Shown piece after piece: positions 22,089 through 34,814 of a DNA stretch of 64,000 bases (the stretch's first letter is position 1; each line of letters opens with the position of its first letter). The DNA is from Microstegium vimineum (lineage: Eukaryota; Streptophyta; Magnoliopsida; Poales; Poaceae), in the NCBI GenBank assembly GCA_022036555.1, contig CM039137.1:29133535-29197534 (forward strand), written 5' to 3'. Under the pieces are notes generated by a model, which was not told the DNA's origin, ran no database searches, and saw only the letters and a program-made list of their open reading frames with translations. The position numbers were made by a program, and so were the translations under genes.

Positions 22089-22199
22089 ATAAACCGACAC
22101 AGCCCGATGAACAGGCCGGGGCAGAAGCAGTGAAGCACTGGTGGCGACCTGCTTCCGGTCGCGGACAGCGGGCACGTCATCCGGCCGGGCTCTCAGAAC

Positions 22200-22735
22200 A
22201 CAAGAAGATCAGGTCAACGATCGATGGAGTGACTGACTCCCAGTGGCGTACGGTCCACACATGTTGTTAACGTCACCACAGCGGCCAGCTTCAAAGCCAC
22301 ACAACACACACAGACGCACTACTGACACGGCAGCTCAAGACACGACGACGGACACTGTAACTGTTACCTGCATGCGTACGTTCCGTGTCCTTCCTGCAAG
22401 CGCGCCGAAAGCAATCGCATTGTTCGCTCGGGCGAGCAAAGCAAGCCGCGCCATGGCGGCCTCTGGACTGTGCCGGTATCAAATCACGGGTCACTCTAAT
22501 GACATGTCCGCTGGAGCAAGGCAGCAAGCAAAGCGATGCCAGATGATCTCTCGTCACGGGGGGAACTTGTACTGCACGTCAGCAGCCATCACCGCCATGG
22601 CAGAGCAGTGAGCTGTGGCAGCAGCCATCACCGGCCTCAGCCAATCGGCCTGCATTCTATCACTCGTTGTCAATCAAGGCAGCAGCCATTTACGGGACCG
22701 TCAATGGCCAACCACCTGAAAGGACCTCAGAGAAC
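22200..22735. other. GC-richer intergenic patch
   Basis: Moderately GC-rich sequence with short chance frames on both strands and no recognisable domain. The phrase 'gcagcagccat' recurs three times between 22577 and 22690, a minor direct repeat. Confidence 0.3.
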
Positions 22736-22739
22736 CATA

Positions 22740-22935
22740 TATGGAGTAGTAAATATAAATGAAATAAAAAAACTAATTGCACAGTTCTGTTGTATTTTGC
22801 GAGACAAATATTTTAAGCCTAATTAATCAATGTTTAATAATTATTACTAAATAAAAACAAAATTACTACCATGTGACATGACAAGTGTTACAGGATTTTT
22901 TTCACCCACTTTTCACCATCTAAACACCCCTTACT
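22740..22935 (+). mobile_element. Andropogoneae-type MITE, 5'-truncated
   Basis: Carries 'aaaaactaattgcacagtt', 'gcgagacaaatatttta' and the terminal 'caccatctaaacacccc'. The left terminus is missing or diverged. Confidence 0.62.
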
Positions 22936-24067
22936 CGAACTCCGTACAATACATTGTGAATGCATCCTGATAAACATAATTATAATTTAGCGATGCTTAA
23001 ATTAATTCCGACAATGATAAAAGAAACAACAGCATGTATCATAAAAATACGATCTGCTGTTGGCACTACGATTCGAGACAAAAGCATAACTTCTAGTGCT
23101 AGTAACATGGTGAAGACAAGAGCGAAGAAGGAAGAGAGAGGAGACATTATTACAGCGGGGTTTCGACGGCGTCGACGACGGTGCGGATCGGCAGCGTCGA
23201 GGGAAGAAGACGACGTCGGCGACGTCCCGATGGAAGAAGACGACGTCAGCGGCGTAGAGGGAAAAAGACGTCCAACGAGCAATCGCGACGGCGCTTCCCA
23301 AAAACCTGATACATCCCCTACCCCGTGCAGGGACGCGAGGAGACGCCGGCTTCGGAGCCTGCTCTCCCGACACCGATGGCACGTCGGCGACGGAATGGGG
23401 AGGACCGCAGCAGCACAGCTTAGTGGACAGATTGAGAATGAACTCGTACTCAGGACGACGTCTCGTCCTTTATTTATACACACGTCGCGACTAAGGAAAG
23501 TAATTAGCCGCTCAATCACAGCATTACGGTAATTGACCTATCATTAGTGCAATTACAATAATACAAGATTAATTGCTTATCAAAATTAGCCAGCGCAATT
23601 TTTTCCATGCATGCAAAAATTTAGAGTAGAAAAAGAAAGCCACGAACCCGCAAAATCGGGACGGAAAATTGCTGGACCACCCTGCCCACCCGCTGAGGTG
23701 AGCGAGCGCGTGTGTTTCTTCCTTTCCTCTCCTCATCCATTGCTCAATGGAAAGAAGTGAGCTTACCTTTTTAAGGAGGTCTCACTCCTTCTAAATAGGT
23801 AATGTGGGACTAAAGTTCCCAACCATATCATGCATATATGAGTAGACCTTTGAGATTTATTTAGAATTATTATTTGGATCTTAACCCAAAAACTCTAACA
23901 ACTCCATCAATTAGCTCTGTTTGGAAAGCGGAATTTTCCCGTGTTAACTACTGATTTTTACGAAATTTCTGCATTTCTGTGCATGATCCTACGGAGAGAC
24001 GCAATACACCAGCAAGTCAGACTGCGGATCGCATAGGTAGCCCTAAAAATCGACTAGTCTTTAGTTA
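22936..24067. other. Intergenic region with a GC-rich patch
   Basis: A GC-rich stretch around 23150-23470 keeps frames open on both strands (for example 22960-23532 plus and 22980-23519 minus). The two translations mirror each other's composition and contain no domain I recognise, so I do not call a gene. Confidence 0.35.
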
Positions 24068-24321
24068 AAGGCCTGTTTGTTAGGGATCACTAAAGTTTAG
24101 ACTTTAGTCACTTTAGTTCCTAAAATATCAAACATCTTGACTAAAATTTAGGGCCACTAAAGTTTAGTGACTTTTAGTTAAAAAGAGTAGCTAAAAGTGA
24201 CTAAAGTGTACATAGGACAAGTGTTTTTTGGGTGGAACTAAACATGAGACCACTAAACTTTAGAGGACATTAAATTTTAGGAACCACTAAACTTTAGTGG
24301 GTTATAAACCAAACAGGCCCT
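24068..24321. mobile_element. TIR MITE with 'GGCCTGTTTG' ends
   Basis: The left end 'aaggcctgtttgttaggg' is mirrored by 'accaaacaggccctaag' on the right. Subterminal 'actaaagtttag' repeats occur in both orientations. About 250 bp; hAT- or Tourist-like. Confidence 0.7.
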
Positions 24322-25388
24322 AAGACGTGGACAAAAAAATTAGATCACGCATTAATCCACCCATTTGGTTAGCCTACGACTAAACTTCAATTCCCTTAAA
24401 ACTAGATATAGGCCTTCGGCTTGATGACAAACAAGGTTTTCATCTAAACAACTTTGTTTGGACCCAAAAATAGACGCACACATACTCATACTAGATTGAA
24501 TTATTGTAACTTGGATCTACGACACAAAATCTATTGCAAGACGTCGAAGGCGGGTAGGTCTTTAAACCGCCTTAGATAATGCATCGAATTAACTGAGGTG
24601 GCCATTTTTTATTTAGCGAGGTGGTCATAGTCAACCGCCTTACAAAATCTACTTACCCTAAAATCTGTTACCCTAGCAGAATCATACGATATTTGGAGGC
24701 GGGCCGCTTAAAATAGCCCGCCTTAATTAATATGATCAAACCTACTAACTACCTATTGGCAAAGCTCATATGAACTCACTTTTTAACTAGGGGTATATAT
24801 ACCACTAACTACCTATTGGTAAAGCCCATATGAGCCCACTTTTAACTAGGGGTATATATACCGAGGAAAACCTAGGACATTCTACCGTCTCCATCCCTCT
24901 CTTAGTCGCACCCCTTTTCCCATGCACAATCACACATCTCTCCCTCGTGCATTTACGTCTTCGGTCCATCTTATCTCCTCTCCCTCACTCACCCTCCTCC
25001 AGCACACTAGTATGCACGGTCTCCTTCATGTCGGCGGGCTCCTGCGGCAGCGGAGCTCAATGGCACAACCTCCACTTGGGCTCAGTGGCGCGGCCTCACG
25101 TTGGGCTCTAGCTTGGCGTTGGGACTCGGTTTCTCCACTGGCTCTCGCTCACCCACTCCTCCTGTTGGGCTGAAATGTTTGAAATCTAAATCTAGACTAG
25201 CTGAGTTTAGATATAGGTGTACCTAGGTTTAGAAATTTGGTAAACTAAAAGTCATGAAACTTGCCTGTCTATGAAAAAATAAAATGAGGTCTAGTATGTT
25301 TCTTTGAGGATTTGTCACTTTGTCCTTCTTTACTTGTTGGCTTTTCTAGACCTTGTATTCAATGATGAAGAGAGTAAATCTCATGTTA
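24322..25388. other. AT-rich intergenic sequence
   Basis: No gene is supported. A ~50-base direct repeat containing 'ccactaactacctattggtaaagc' variants begins near 24740 and again near 24800. It includes 'ctaggggtatatata' twice, which also looks like duplicated TATA-type sequence. Confidence 0.4.
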
Positions 25389-25552
25389 CTCCCTTGGTCC
25401 TAATATATAAGGCGCAACCACTTTTTATTTATATCCCATAATATAAAGTGTGTTGTCTGTAAACGGACATACATTTATATAGAGAGACAATTAAATATGT
25501 TCTTGGTTTTTAACCAGAAGTAGTTATACCTTATATACTAGGACAGAAGGAA
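25389..25552. mobile_element. Stowaway-type MITE (diverged)
   Basis: TA-flanked, with left end CTCCCTTGGTCCTAATATA and right end TATATACTAGGACAGAAGG. The arms are inverted copies. Confidence 0.7.
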
Positions 25553-25794
25553 TATTATTGGATCGGGTTGGGAGTTAAGGGGGCATTTGACATGGCTATA
25601 AGGTGCTCCAGCTATGTACTATATCAAGGAGTTGCTTTATTTTTCTTCTCCAAAACAACATAAGGAGCCCTAGGTAAAAGGGTATAAAAGAGATGATTAT
25701 GTTGATATCTAGGATATAGCCTTCTTGGATGTGAAAAAATTGGAACTTCCGTTGCCTATCTCTTTTTAATCGTCGGTTGGGTGTCTTGTTTAAA

Positions 25795-26015
25795 TGTCAA
25801 ATTTTACAAAATTTTCCGTTACATCGAATCTTAAAACTTATGCATTGAACATTAAATATAGGTAAGAATAACAGGTTGTACAATTTATCTGTAATTTATG
25901 AGACATATTTTTTAAACCTAGTTATTTTATAGTTAGACAATAATTAACAAATACAAAAGAAAGAGCTACAATGTCATTTTTCGAAATATTTTTCATCTAA
26001 ACCAGGCCTTATTTA
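25795..26015 (+). mobile_element. Andropogoneae-type MITE (diverged)
   Basis: Contains 'ttccgttacatcgaatctta', 'atgagacatattttttaaac', 'agttagacaataattaac' and the right end 'tcatctaaaccaggcc'. This matches the order of signature blocks at 21845-22088. Confidence 0.65.
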
Positions 26016-26179
26016 TAGTTGCGGACAATGTGTTGTGTGCAATCCTTTTCCCGTTCACTCGCATATCGCGTTGTCAAGAAAGATTTGAAGCCGGCCTTTC
26101 TCGACAATTTTACATTAATTTTATACAAAAGTAGTCAACCGATACTATCACCACCTATATATAAGGATAAAAATTGTCT

Positions 26180-27720
26180 TCAAATCATTGGAGCGTGCGG
26201 ACCTACAACTATGAATGAGGACGCCCTGTGGAAACATGCAGTAGCTAGCGCGCCCATACCGGGCGCAATGAAGCTGCCTTTCCGCTTGACATGCATGTAG
26301 TCATCTCTGTGCATGCACGCTCCATACAGTAGCGGGGTCCCGTCCCTTCTTCGCATAGCCCTGTAGCATGGCTGCCCACCACGGCCCATCGTACGCATGT
26401 GTGACCTTGCCGTGCCGCGCCGTGTGCATGCCTGCATGATTGCGATGCAGCTGAATCCTGAAGCCCAGCGCACTCTCATGATCGCACGCACGGCGCCGGG
26501 GCGGACGTGCGGTGCGTGCTCGCGCCCGGGCAGCAGCTCCCAACGCATTGCGTACGGAAGCTGTGCTGTAGGCGTACGTCTAGCACGTGCTGCGAGCGGA
26601 ACAGGAAAGCGCGGCGCCCCGCCGCGCTTCTCGCCAGGTTTGCGCGCACAGTGCCTTGCACGCACGCACGGAGACGGGCAGCCGGCCAGAGCCGCAGGGG
26701 CGTGGGCGTGGGCGAGGGGACCGCCGGACCGGCCGCCCGCATCCGGCGTTTCGGCGAGGCAAGAAGGCAGACGCCAGCACAGCACAGCGTCGCCCATAGA
26801 GGGAGACGGGAACACCTGATCGATGGCGTCCGGATAAGACTCCGGCCGCAGGCAGCAATGCATGCATGCATGCTTTCCTCGAAGCTCGCGACCGGCTTTG
26901 GCGCGATGGAACGCGAACGCCGGGTTGGCCTGCCTGCAAGCTGCAAGCAGCAGCAGCCAGCAAGCGATCCATGGCTGGCCGCCCTTTTCGCTTTCTCTCT
27001 CCGTGATCTTGGCCTGCGGCTCGCGCTCACGAAGCAAAAGATCACGTCGCAGGCCGCGCAGGTGCGCTAGCGTCCATGGAGATAGATGTATCCCATGCAT
27101 ATGCATGCAGTGGCAGGCGTAAGACACGCATGTGTCCGTGCGAGCCTTTGCTCAGCGGTGTCAGGCTGGCGGAACAGGGAGCCTGCCCTGATGACGAGGC
27201 CCCTGGGCCGGCTTTCCCTTCCTCCTCCTCCTCCATGGCTGCTCCGTCCGTCAATCGGTCCGTCCACTCCACCGTCGTCCATCCGTCGCCTCTGCTGCCC
27301 TCTGGTCGCTCTCTAGTGCCATTGCTGTGCGGGGCAAGAAAACAGCGCATCTGCTGGTCAGCTGGCCGTGATGAATGACCACTGTGATCTCGATCGGTGC
27401 GCGCGAACAGCGGGGCGCTGCAGAAGAGCAGCCTCCATCTCCATGCATAGCTTTGCTCGGCGTTGTCCCGCTCGCCCGTGAGCGGTTTCCGATGCACTGC
27501 ACGCCGTGAGGCCAAGCAAAAATACAGCAATGATATGATGGTGGCAACACCTGGCTGCAGGCTCGTGCTCCGGATATTTCTACCGCAGCAGCACCTGAGG
27601 ACAGCCAGGCAGGGTGCCTACAAAACTACACATACGACGCGTGCCGCCACCCCTGTACTGTACAGTGCTTATGCAACCCTCAATGGTTATACTGAGACGT
27701 GCGGTGTCAACTTTTGAGTA
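26180..27720. other. GC-rich block, no assignable gene
   Basis: About 1.5 kb of GC-rich sequence in AT-rich surroundings. A minus-strand frame stays open at 26180-27127 (315 codons) and others overlap it on both strands, as expected for GC-rich non-coding DNA. The translation is rich in Arg, Ala, Cys and His with no domain I know. CATGCATG (RY-type) motifs cluster at about 26857-26872 and again near 27095 and 27440. It could be a transcribed non-coding locus or a decayed regulatory region. Confidence 0.35.
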
Positions 27721-28365
27721 CCTCCTACTATCTTCCATGCATTTCTTGTGTACAGTATGTCCTACTAAAATCCTCATGGATTAAATAGTATTATATGAGA
27801 AATAATAAGCTAAATCAAACCAAAATAAGCTACAAATAACTCAAGCGGACAGAGCCACATGTGTTACAACTAGCAAAACGATATGTTTTTTTTTAATTAT
27901 AGTCGTTAATGTTAGATTAATCTTATCAGCCGATATACGAGACATTCCACAGTATTTTTCTCAGTGAATAAAACAACGTCAACTGGTTCAGCTAAAAATC
28001 CATCAGCTCCTAGTGCATCATGGAAGAATTTGGCGTATGACCAAACGGGCTATTTCATCCTCTTTTTTCTATCTCACTCGCCATTCAGTGGTTATGCGGC
28101 TTCTGCCATAGCCATATCCATAAATTGACTGCACAAGTCTCTCAAAAATTTCAATTCCTATTTCTTTGTGCAAACATATAGTACCTACTTACGGATTTGC
28201 AATTGCCTTTTTACTCCAAACATTGTCGGCTCCCCACAATAATGCTCATGTCTGTTGGAGATACGGTTGTCTCGAACAGCAGTTGGCTGACTTCAACAAA
28301 CTATTAACAATAATTTGTGCAAGCATCACTAACATTAGCGAGCCGGTGACCCGTGGACTACAATA
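27721..28365. other. AT-rich intergenic sequence
   Basis: I see no gene or complete element here. The piece 'gctaaatcaaaccaaaataagc' near 27810 resembles part of a common grass MITE. Confidence 0.35.
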
Positions 28366-28423
28366 TTCCCTCCATATCTAAAGAACTGTCGTCGTAAGTG
28401 ACCGTGCCACGTGCGGCAGTTCT

Positions 28424-31400
28424 TGTAACACCTCAAGTGTTAAGCATAACTAAGCTATTTTTAATTAACACTAAAAACATTCATCTCATAAAGCATCCAT
28501 GCATAGCATCATTATTTCACGTGTTAATTTCTTTTTCTTTAATTTTGATTGTTTAATATGTTTAATCTTGAACCATCATGTTAATTTCAACCTTGAATCT
28601 CATGCTTTAGTTGAAATATGAAAATAAGTTTAAATTCCTGTAATTAAAATTGATTTAGCTATAATTAAAATAATAATCCTCTAGGCTTTAATTTGAGTTT
28701 GATTTTCTAGTTTAAAAAGTAAACCGAATTTGACTATAAGGTTTAAAGCAATTTTGTACAGTTTAAATTTCTGAGCGACTTTGGTTTTTGCACAAAATCC
28801 TAAAAATCAGTTTAAATTAGTCAAAATTCGTTTTGGAACAAATTTAGAAAAATAAAAAGAAAAACGCTTTACCTGGCTTGTTGGCCCGGCGCCCCACTTC
28901 TGGCCCAGCGGCCGAAGTCGGTCCAACCTGCTCCAGCGCCCGCGCCCGCGCGCCGCTCCCGCCCGAGCCACGCAAGCGAGCCGACCGGCCGCGCGCCGTC
29001 AGGCATCGCGCGCCACGCGGCCGTCGACGTACGGACCGGCCGGGGCGATGTCGTCCCGCGGACGAGCGCCTCTACCTCCCCTCTGTCCCCCGCTCTCGCC
29101 CTCGCTCTCTCACTCTTGCTCTTTCGCCGAACCCTAGTAGCAGCAGCAACAGCGCAGCGCAGCACAGCACACCGAGCGTCGCCGTCGCCTCCAGCGCCGG
29201 CAGCCGCTCCATTCCAGTCGACCCGCACCACGTCGCGGTCGTCGTGCTCGGCTCCGAGCGTCGCCGCGCCGTTCCGCGTCGCCTCACCCTCCCCTGACCT
29301 CGCTCGCTCCTCAGCGTGCTCTGCTGTCGCGCCGAGGACGCCGACCGCTGCTCTGCGCACCGTGCCGCAACCGCCACCGCCGTGCCGCCATGGCCGGCGA
29401 GGAGCCCGCCGCGAGCATGCGGTCGCCAAGCCGAGGCCACCGTCGGCTTCGTCTCGTCGAGGCGAAGCCGATGCTGCCCTCCCCGTCACCGAAGACCTCG
29501 CCGGCGACGAGCTGCGTCACCGCCGTGTGCACCTACGTGTGTGCGGCTGACGTGTGGGCCCGAGGCCCCACCTTTCGGTCGTTGTGTGTGTTGCGTGTGT
29601 TCACGTTTCGGGTGCGCGTAGTGTTTTATGTTTAAAACAGAAAAGAAAATGATTTCTTTTAATTCGTTTTGAGCTTGTAAAATGCATATCAATTCACAGA
29701 AAAATGCTAAAAATGCCAAACTAGTTTTGCTAGGTTTTGTTTTGTCTAGATCTACAGTTTGGTGTATTTTGCATGATTTATTGTTTAAGTTTTCTATGTA
29801 TATTTATTTAATCATGCTTAAGGCTGAAACTTGGGAAATGCATAGTTAATGTTTTATAGCTCCGAAAAATATGAAACTTGTTTTGTTAGGTTTCTGTAGC
29901 AGAGAGCTACCTAAGAAAAATATGAGCTACCCTATGTTCTGTTTATCAAATCTGTGTAGGGTTTAAAATGTGATAAATAACTAGGTTAATGAATTTTAAT
30001 AATTGTTTTATGCCATATAAATATTTGATACTTTTTCTGAGGTATCCTGGTATTTAGTAGTAATAAATAAAAATGTTTGCTGAACTGTTTGATGCTTTTG
30101 ATGGTACAACTTTATTTCAAGTGTTATCTTATCCATGTTTAGGAGAGGTTATTTAGTTACCCTTGTTTGCTTAATTGGTTAATTATAATACTCAACTTAC
30201 ATCTCTGATATGTGTGCTGGAATTTATTAAGTGTTACATGCAGCACTTCGCATCCATAATCATCTCATTATGTTCTCATTGCATCACAACCGCTTATATA
30301 TGCTCGCATCGCATCATACAGGATTGCAGGACGAGAGCCCGGAGAACGTGACACAAGAGCAGGAGCCAGCCACACAGGAGGTGAGCCCGAGGAGCCCGAT
30401 GAGGAGGACGGCTGCAGGAGTGCCCGAACCACGTCGCTAGCATCTTTGAGCAACGCAAGCCCCGGAGCATTCTCCCGGTTTACAAAAGTCTAACATTTAA
30501 TAATCCTGCTTTATTGATGCATTAAGTATAGGAGTTGAGTGCAACCGTTCATGCATATTACCTTGTTATCCTATCAATACCTTTACCTTATACCCAAAGT
30601 TCGATCGTGGCAGTCATGCTTAGTTGGCTTAGTTCGGTAGAAGTCGGATGATTTCATTGCCCGCGAGATATAGGATATATCCTCATCACATGCTATGGGT
30701 TATATTGGAATGATAACTGGAATGGTTAATGGAACTAAGATCGGCAGGAAACTCCCTATACTTTGGACGGGGGTGACTAGACCGTGTCAACTAAGGACTG
30801 TTTTTGTTATCGTTCGTCTGGTCATGTTGAACGCGTGCCCTACACTTAACTGGAAGCATAACTCGTTCCGACCGTGAAGCCGGTACACTATTCGGACCGG
30901 GTTTGGTCAGCGACGCATCGTATTGGTGCAAGGCGGGGTTCTGTGCAGGGCGCGATCTAAGACCTTCACACGTGCTGGTTTTCGGGTGGGACCTGGGATC
31001 GTGGTCCATGTTCATCCCGCGACTTTACCCGAATAGTGTCTTCGGTGACCTGTAGCTCACTACGCGCGTGAGTGTGGTTTGTGTAGGGAATACCCCCTCA
31101 GCTGAGTAGGAATCCCGCTCCTGGTTAGAGAGCACTTGACTAGGGTGATGACGACATTTACACGACTATGAAACTAATGATGGTGATCCGGTTTATGGAA
31201 AGCCTGAAATGATGATGGATCTTCTTGTATGCTTAATTCCAACATGTTTGGCATAGACTAGTGGCTAATGTAGATGACAGGTAATCTTACTAAAAGTTTG
31301 TTGCTATATCTTTACCAAACTTGTAAGGTTAGTCGCATGCTTTTCTGCAAAAGAGTCAGCTAAACCATCATAAGCCTTCATCCTTCTTGGAGTCTTTATT

Positions 31401-31899
31401 TTCGTTTATGATGGTTAAGTATCGCTGAGTACCCTCTTGTACTCAGGGATTTATCCCATGTTGTCTTGCAGATGGTCAGCTCCTACATGGTTATTGTGTT
31501 AACTGTCTCTACCCTGTTGGGGATGACTTCTAGACCATGAGTTTGGTCACTTCCAGACTCTTCTTTTGATGTTGCGGAATATGTCCCTAGTCTGACACTT
31601 TATTAAGAACTAATTTGAAGATTATCGTGTTTAAAGACTTCCACTTCTATTTCAATTTGAACCATGGGTTGTAATATGTGTCGAGTCTTCGCACTCCGAT
31701 GCTAATTTATTATGTTGCACTTTATATCGTGTGAATGGTGCTACTGAACTATCTCGATCTTGGCTGTATTGTGGAAATGTTTGAAATCCTTTGAGATTTC
31801 ACGGACTACCGGGACTATATGGGCTCAAGTGCTCTTAAGTGGCAGTTAATTCGGTTACTTTAGTACTTGATCTCTTATAATTCGGACGGTTCTGTCACA
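28424..31899 (+). mobile_element. Probable solo LTR of a gypsy-type retrotransposon
   Basis: It starts TGTAACACCTC and ends GGTTCTGTCACA, so it has TG...CA termini. It is bounded by GTTCT (28419-28423) and GCTCT (31900-31904), a five-base target duplication with one mismatch. The 3476-bp length, AT-rich start, GC-rich interior with 'cgaaccctagtagcagcag' (about 29128) and lack of any gag/pol frame suit a long LTR. Long solo LTRs are known for Tekay-type chromoviruses of grasses. The specific family is inferred from length and end sequence only. GC-rich frames within 28870-29640 are considered LTR leader, not genes. Confidence 0.62.
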
Positions 31900-31990
31900 G
31901 CTCTATCTCCAAATAAATTTATTAAAAAACTATATTAAAAAATCTTTATAATAATAGTAATTATATATTATAAATATTTATATTTTTTAA

Positions 31991-32010
31991 TATATATATA
32001 TATATATATA
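31991..32010. repeat. (TA)n microsatellite
   Basis: Ten TA units near the right end of the split Stowaway element. Confidence 0.8.
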
Positions 32011-32155
32011 AATATTTAGAGACGGAGTATACAACTATACCAAATTATTGGGAACGGTGCTATAACCATACTCTAACTGGTTTCAGTTGTGACCAAGGAG
32101 GATTGCTTTCATGATTTTGTTGTTACTTAGTTAATATTATAAATATTATTATATA

Positions 32156-32160
<5 letters not shown>

Positions 32161-32187
<27 letters not shown>
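32161..32187. repeat. (AT)n microsatellite
   Basis: About 13 AT units in AT-rich sequence. Confidence 0.8.
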
Positions 32188-32191
<4 letters not shown>

Positions 32192-32449
32192 GTTAAATTT
32201 GAAATTCTTTCACTCTCTAAGATTTTTAGGGTGTCTTATACTTTGAGATGGAAGGATTATATTATTATAAAATCCTAACGATTATGAAGACTTATTTAAA
32301 CTTGTTGTACAAATATAATAATAAAACTACCTCTATTGTAGTAAAAATGAAAGAAAGACAGAGAAAAGAGAGTACAACGTGGTTTTACAGCAGATTTGAT
32401 TGGCGGGGGAAGACGAGTGCATTGTGCCAAAAAACCCAAAAGAGAGCTC

Positions 32450-32697
32450 AGGGTATGTTTGGATGGGAGGCTTTTCAAAGGAATGAATTTTATAGAAAAT
32501 TTTTCTTCACTTGGTGTTTGGAACAAAGAAAATCTACATTCCTTTCTAAAGAAAAGAAAAATCTTACTTCACAAAACATAGGAAAAAAAATATCCAAAAA
32601 AACCTAAAGGAAAAATTTCTACAATGTTTTCTTAAGGTCTCACGCATAAAACCTTGCTTGTTGGACATTTTTGTTTTCCTGCAATCCAAACACCTAA
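32450..32697. mobile_element. Possible TIR MITE
   Basis: The left end 'gggtatgtttggatgggagg' and right end 'gcaatccaaacaccta' are inverted around 'GTTTGGAT'. The interior is AT-rich with no coding potential. No target duplication is clear. Confidence 0.4.
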
Positions 32698-34814
32698 AAA
32701 GTTTATATTTTTTTGTTTTTGAATTCTATAGTTTTCTACTTTCTAATCTATTCTATTTCTAAGTTTTTTCTATTCTTTTATTTTGCATTCCTGCGAACAG
32801 GAACCTAAGTTTCACCTAGGCATCTGAAGTTTCACCAACTCGCTCTCGCTCCCCACGTGACAGCAGCGCAGCAGCAAGCGAAAACGTGCGAGTCTAGTAG
32901 TACGTACTGTAGCGGCAGTACAAGTTTACTTTTACCTGTGCGTGTGCTCACACGAAAGATTGCACAGTGCCCTAAAGCGAGACTGCCGGGCGGGGCCCGC
33001 ACGCCAAAGGTTCACTGTGCTTCTCCTGTGCGTCCGGTGTTCCCACTTTCACCTGTTTTTCATCGCGCAGATGCTATAGCTATCCAGTCTACTCCCTGGC
33101 TCTACGAGGCCCCCTACAGTAACAACAAAAGCATAACCAGGGTGCCCTGCCCTGCCCGGAGGAGTGGTTCCTTCAGTCGTCAGTACCGTGGTCTCGCACT
33201 CCCGTCACAGCTACTACTAGCAAGATCTCCCTCTGGGGTCTGGGCAAGAGGAACAGCCACGTCATATTCCCAGGCGGCCTAGCTGATAGCCCTGCTCTGC
33301 AGCGCATCAAGCCGTCGTCACACCAAACCCTGCGCCATTAACGCAGCGGCGCCCTAATCACGCCAGATACTCCTATCCGCGAGCGACGCGTAGCAGATGA
33401 CGTCGTCTACACGGTCTACCGCTGCGCATGGCTGTGCTGTGGTGGATCGAGCGAGAGCGAGGCCTGTGGGCTGGAAGCCTGGAAGTAACGGCGTCTCGCG
33501 CTTGTAGTTGTAGAATAGGGAGGGGGGTAGCGGGGCGGGGGACGCGGAGGGCGACTGGACCACGGGCCAGGAGGAGGCAGTGCTATGTTCGGTCTTGTCC
33601 CGGGCGGGGCCCAGGAAAGGTTGATTGCTTGTTCGCGGGCCCAATTATGAGTGACCTGTGGGGCCGGGCGCCCTCTGCCCAATGGGCGTGTTTGGTTCGG
33701 TTGGGACGGGAGGGTAGCAGCGCATTGAAGGCCGCGTATGATTTGCTGCTTCCCTCTCTTACCGCTGCTACAGTGTGCACTGTGCTCCTGCTCGCAGCTC
33801 GCGTCAAGCGGGCAGGAAGGCAAGGCAAGAGCGAGGGAAAAGCTGTTGGCTACGCACCGCAGCGCAGCAGGCTGGGGAAAGCGCACCACCCCTCTCTCTA
33901 GTCTGTACTACTCGTACATGTACTAGTAGGACTCGCACGCAAGCGGCCAAAGGGAACAGTTGAGTTGATCCTCGCTTGCTTTGGTAAGTCCTGCAAAGCA
34001 TTCTATTTTTGAGGATTACTGTACTGTTTAGTCCTGGTATAGCACACGCAGCGATGTGTGGCGCACGCACGGGCGCATTGATTTGAGCATTTAGGAGCAC
34101 GCAGCAGCGGCAGTAGCTGGGTGGGCTGGGAATGGCACTGTACGTGGAGGAGGCCAGTACTAGTAGTACTACTACATACTCGTCGCGCAGCACATGGAAC
34201 TGAGCTCGACCGTACATTTATTAAGCGACTTAATTGCGCTGCACATGGAATGTTTTCTACTCCTGCTCCCCGGAGTGGTCAAACCGAGTACCATCCCCAG
34301 CCAGGCACCGCGCACTACCGTCCGCCTCCTCGAACCAGGCCGGCCGCGGTAAAATCCGTCTCCCGCCCGCGGGCCGCAGCCCGCCGAGGAGACACGGACG
34401 GATTAACCAGCCAGATCCGGAGGACCGGAGTCCGGAGTGGTGGCGGGCGCTGTCTATTTTTACCCGTCCCGCTCCACGCCTGCCGTGCCGCCGTCGCGCT
34501 CGCGCCTCACACGCCGTTCACCTGGTCTGGTCTCTCTTTCTCTCGCTGCCCTTTCTCCTTTCGCTTTCACGGCGGCTCCTCACCATCGCCCTACCTCTCC
34601 AGCGGGCACAGGCCGCAGCTAGCTCTCTAGCCCTCCGCTTCTTTTTCACCTCCGCCCGCATCTGCCACTTCACGGTCGAGCTCAGTTCCCCGGTCTCGGC
34701 TTTGCCGAAAGAAAGGCACCCGGAACCCAACGACAGCGGCAGCAGCAGCAGCAGCAGTCGAGTCGGGACGGGCCGGGGCAAAGCTGAGAGGGAGAGGGAT
34801 GAAAAGGGGGGCGG
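32698..34814. other. Upstream region of the BEL1-like gene
   Basis: GC content rises toward the gene. Overlapping open frames on both strands look like composition effects and carry no recognisable domains. A six-codon upstream frame (34799-34819) precedes the presumed transcription start. Confidence 0.35.

Larger units (their letters stand above)
28366..32027. mobile_element. Stowaway MITE split by an LTR insertion
   Basis: The left part (28366-28423) starts TTCCCTCCATATC after TA and includes 'gtgaccgtgccac'. The right part (31900-32027) includes 'ccaaataaatttattaaaaa' and ends GAGACGGAG-TA. Placed together, the halves follow the order of the intact copies at 8553-8788 and 13532-13766. Everything between 28424 and 31899 is a later insertion. 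Confidence 0.75.

Noticed and set aside
26180..27127. A 315-codon minus-strand open frame.
   Set aside because: Several other frames are open over the same DNA, there is no recognisable domain or splice context, and the composition is what GC-rich non-coding sequence would give. Kept only as an unassigned block.
28869..29640. Overlapping open frames on both strands (up to 206 codons) that could suggest a gene.
   Set aside because: They sit in the GC-rich leader part of the LTR-like element. The translations are low-complexity Arg/Ala/Ser/Pro and mirror one another, as composition effects do.
32161..32187. AT dinucleotide run as a promoter or origin.
   Set aside because: A simple microsatellite in AT-rich DNA with no gene start nearby.
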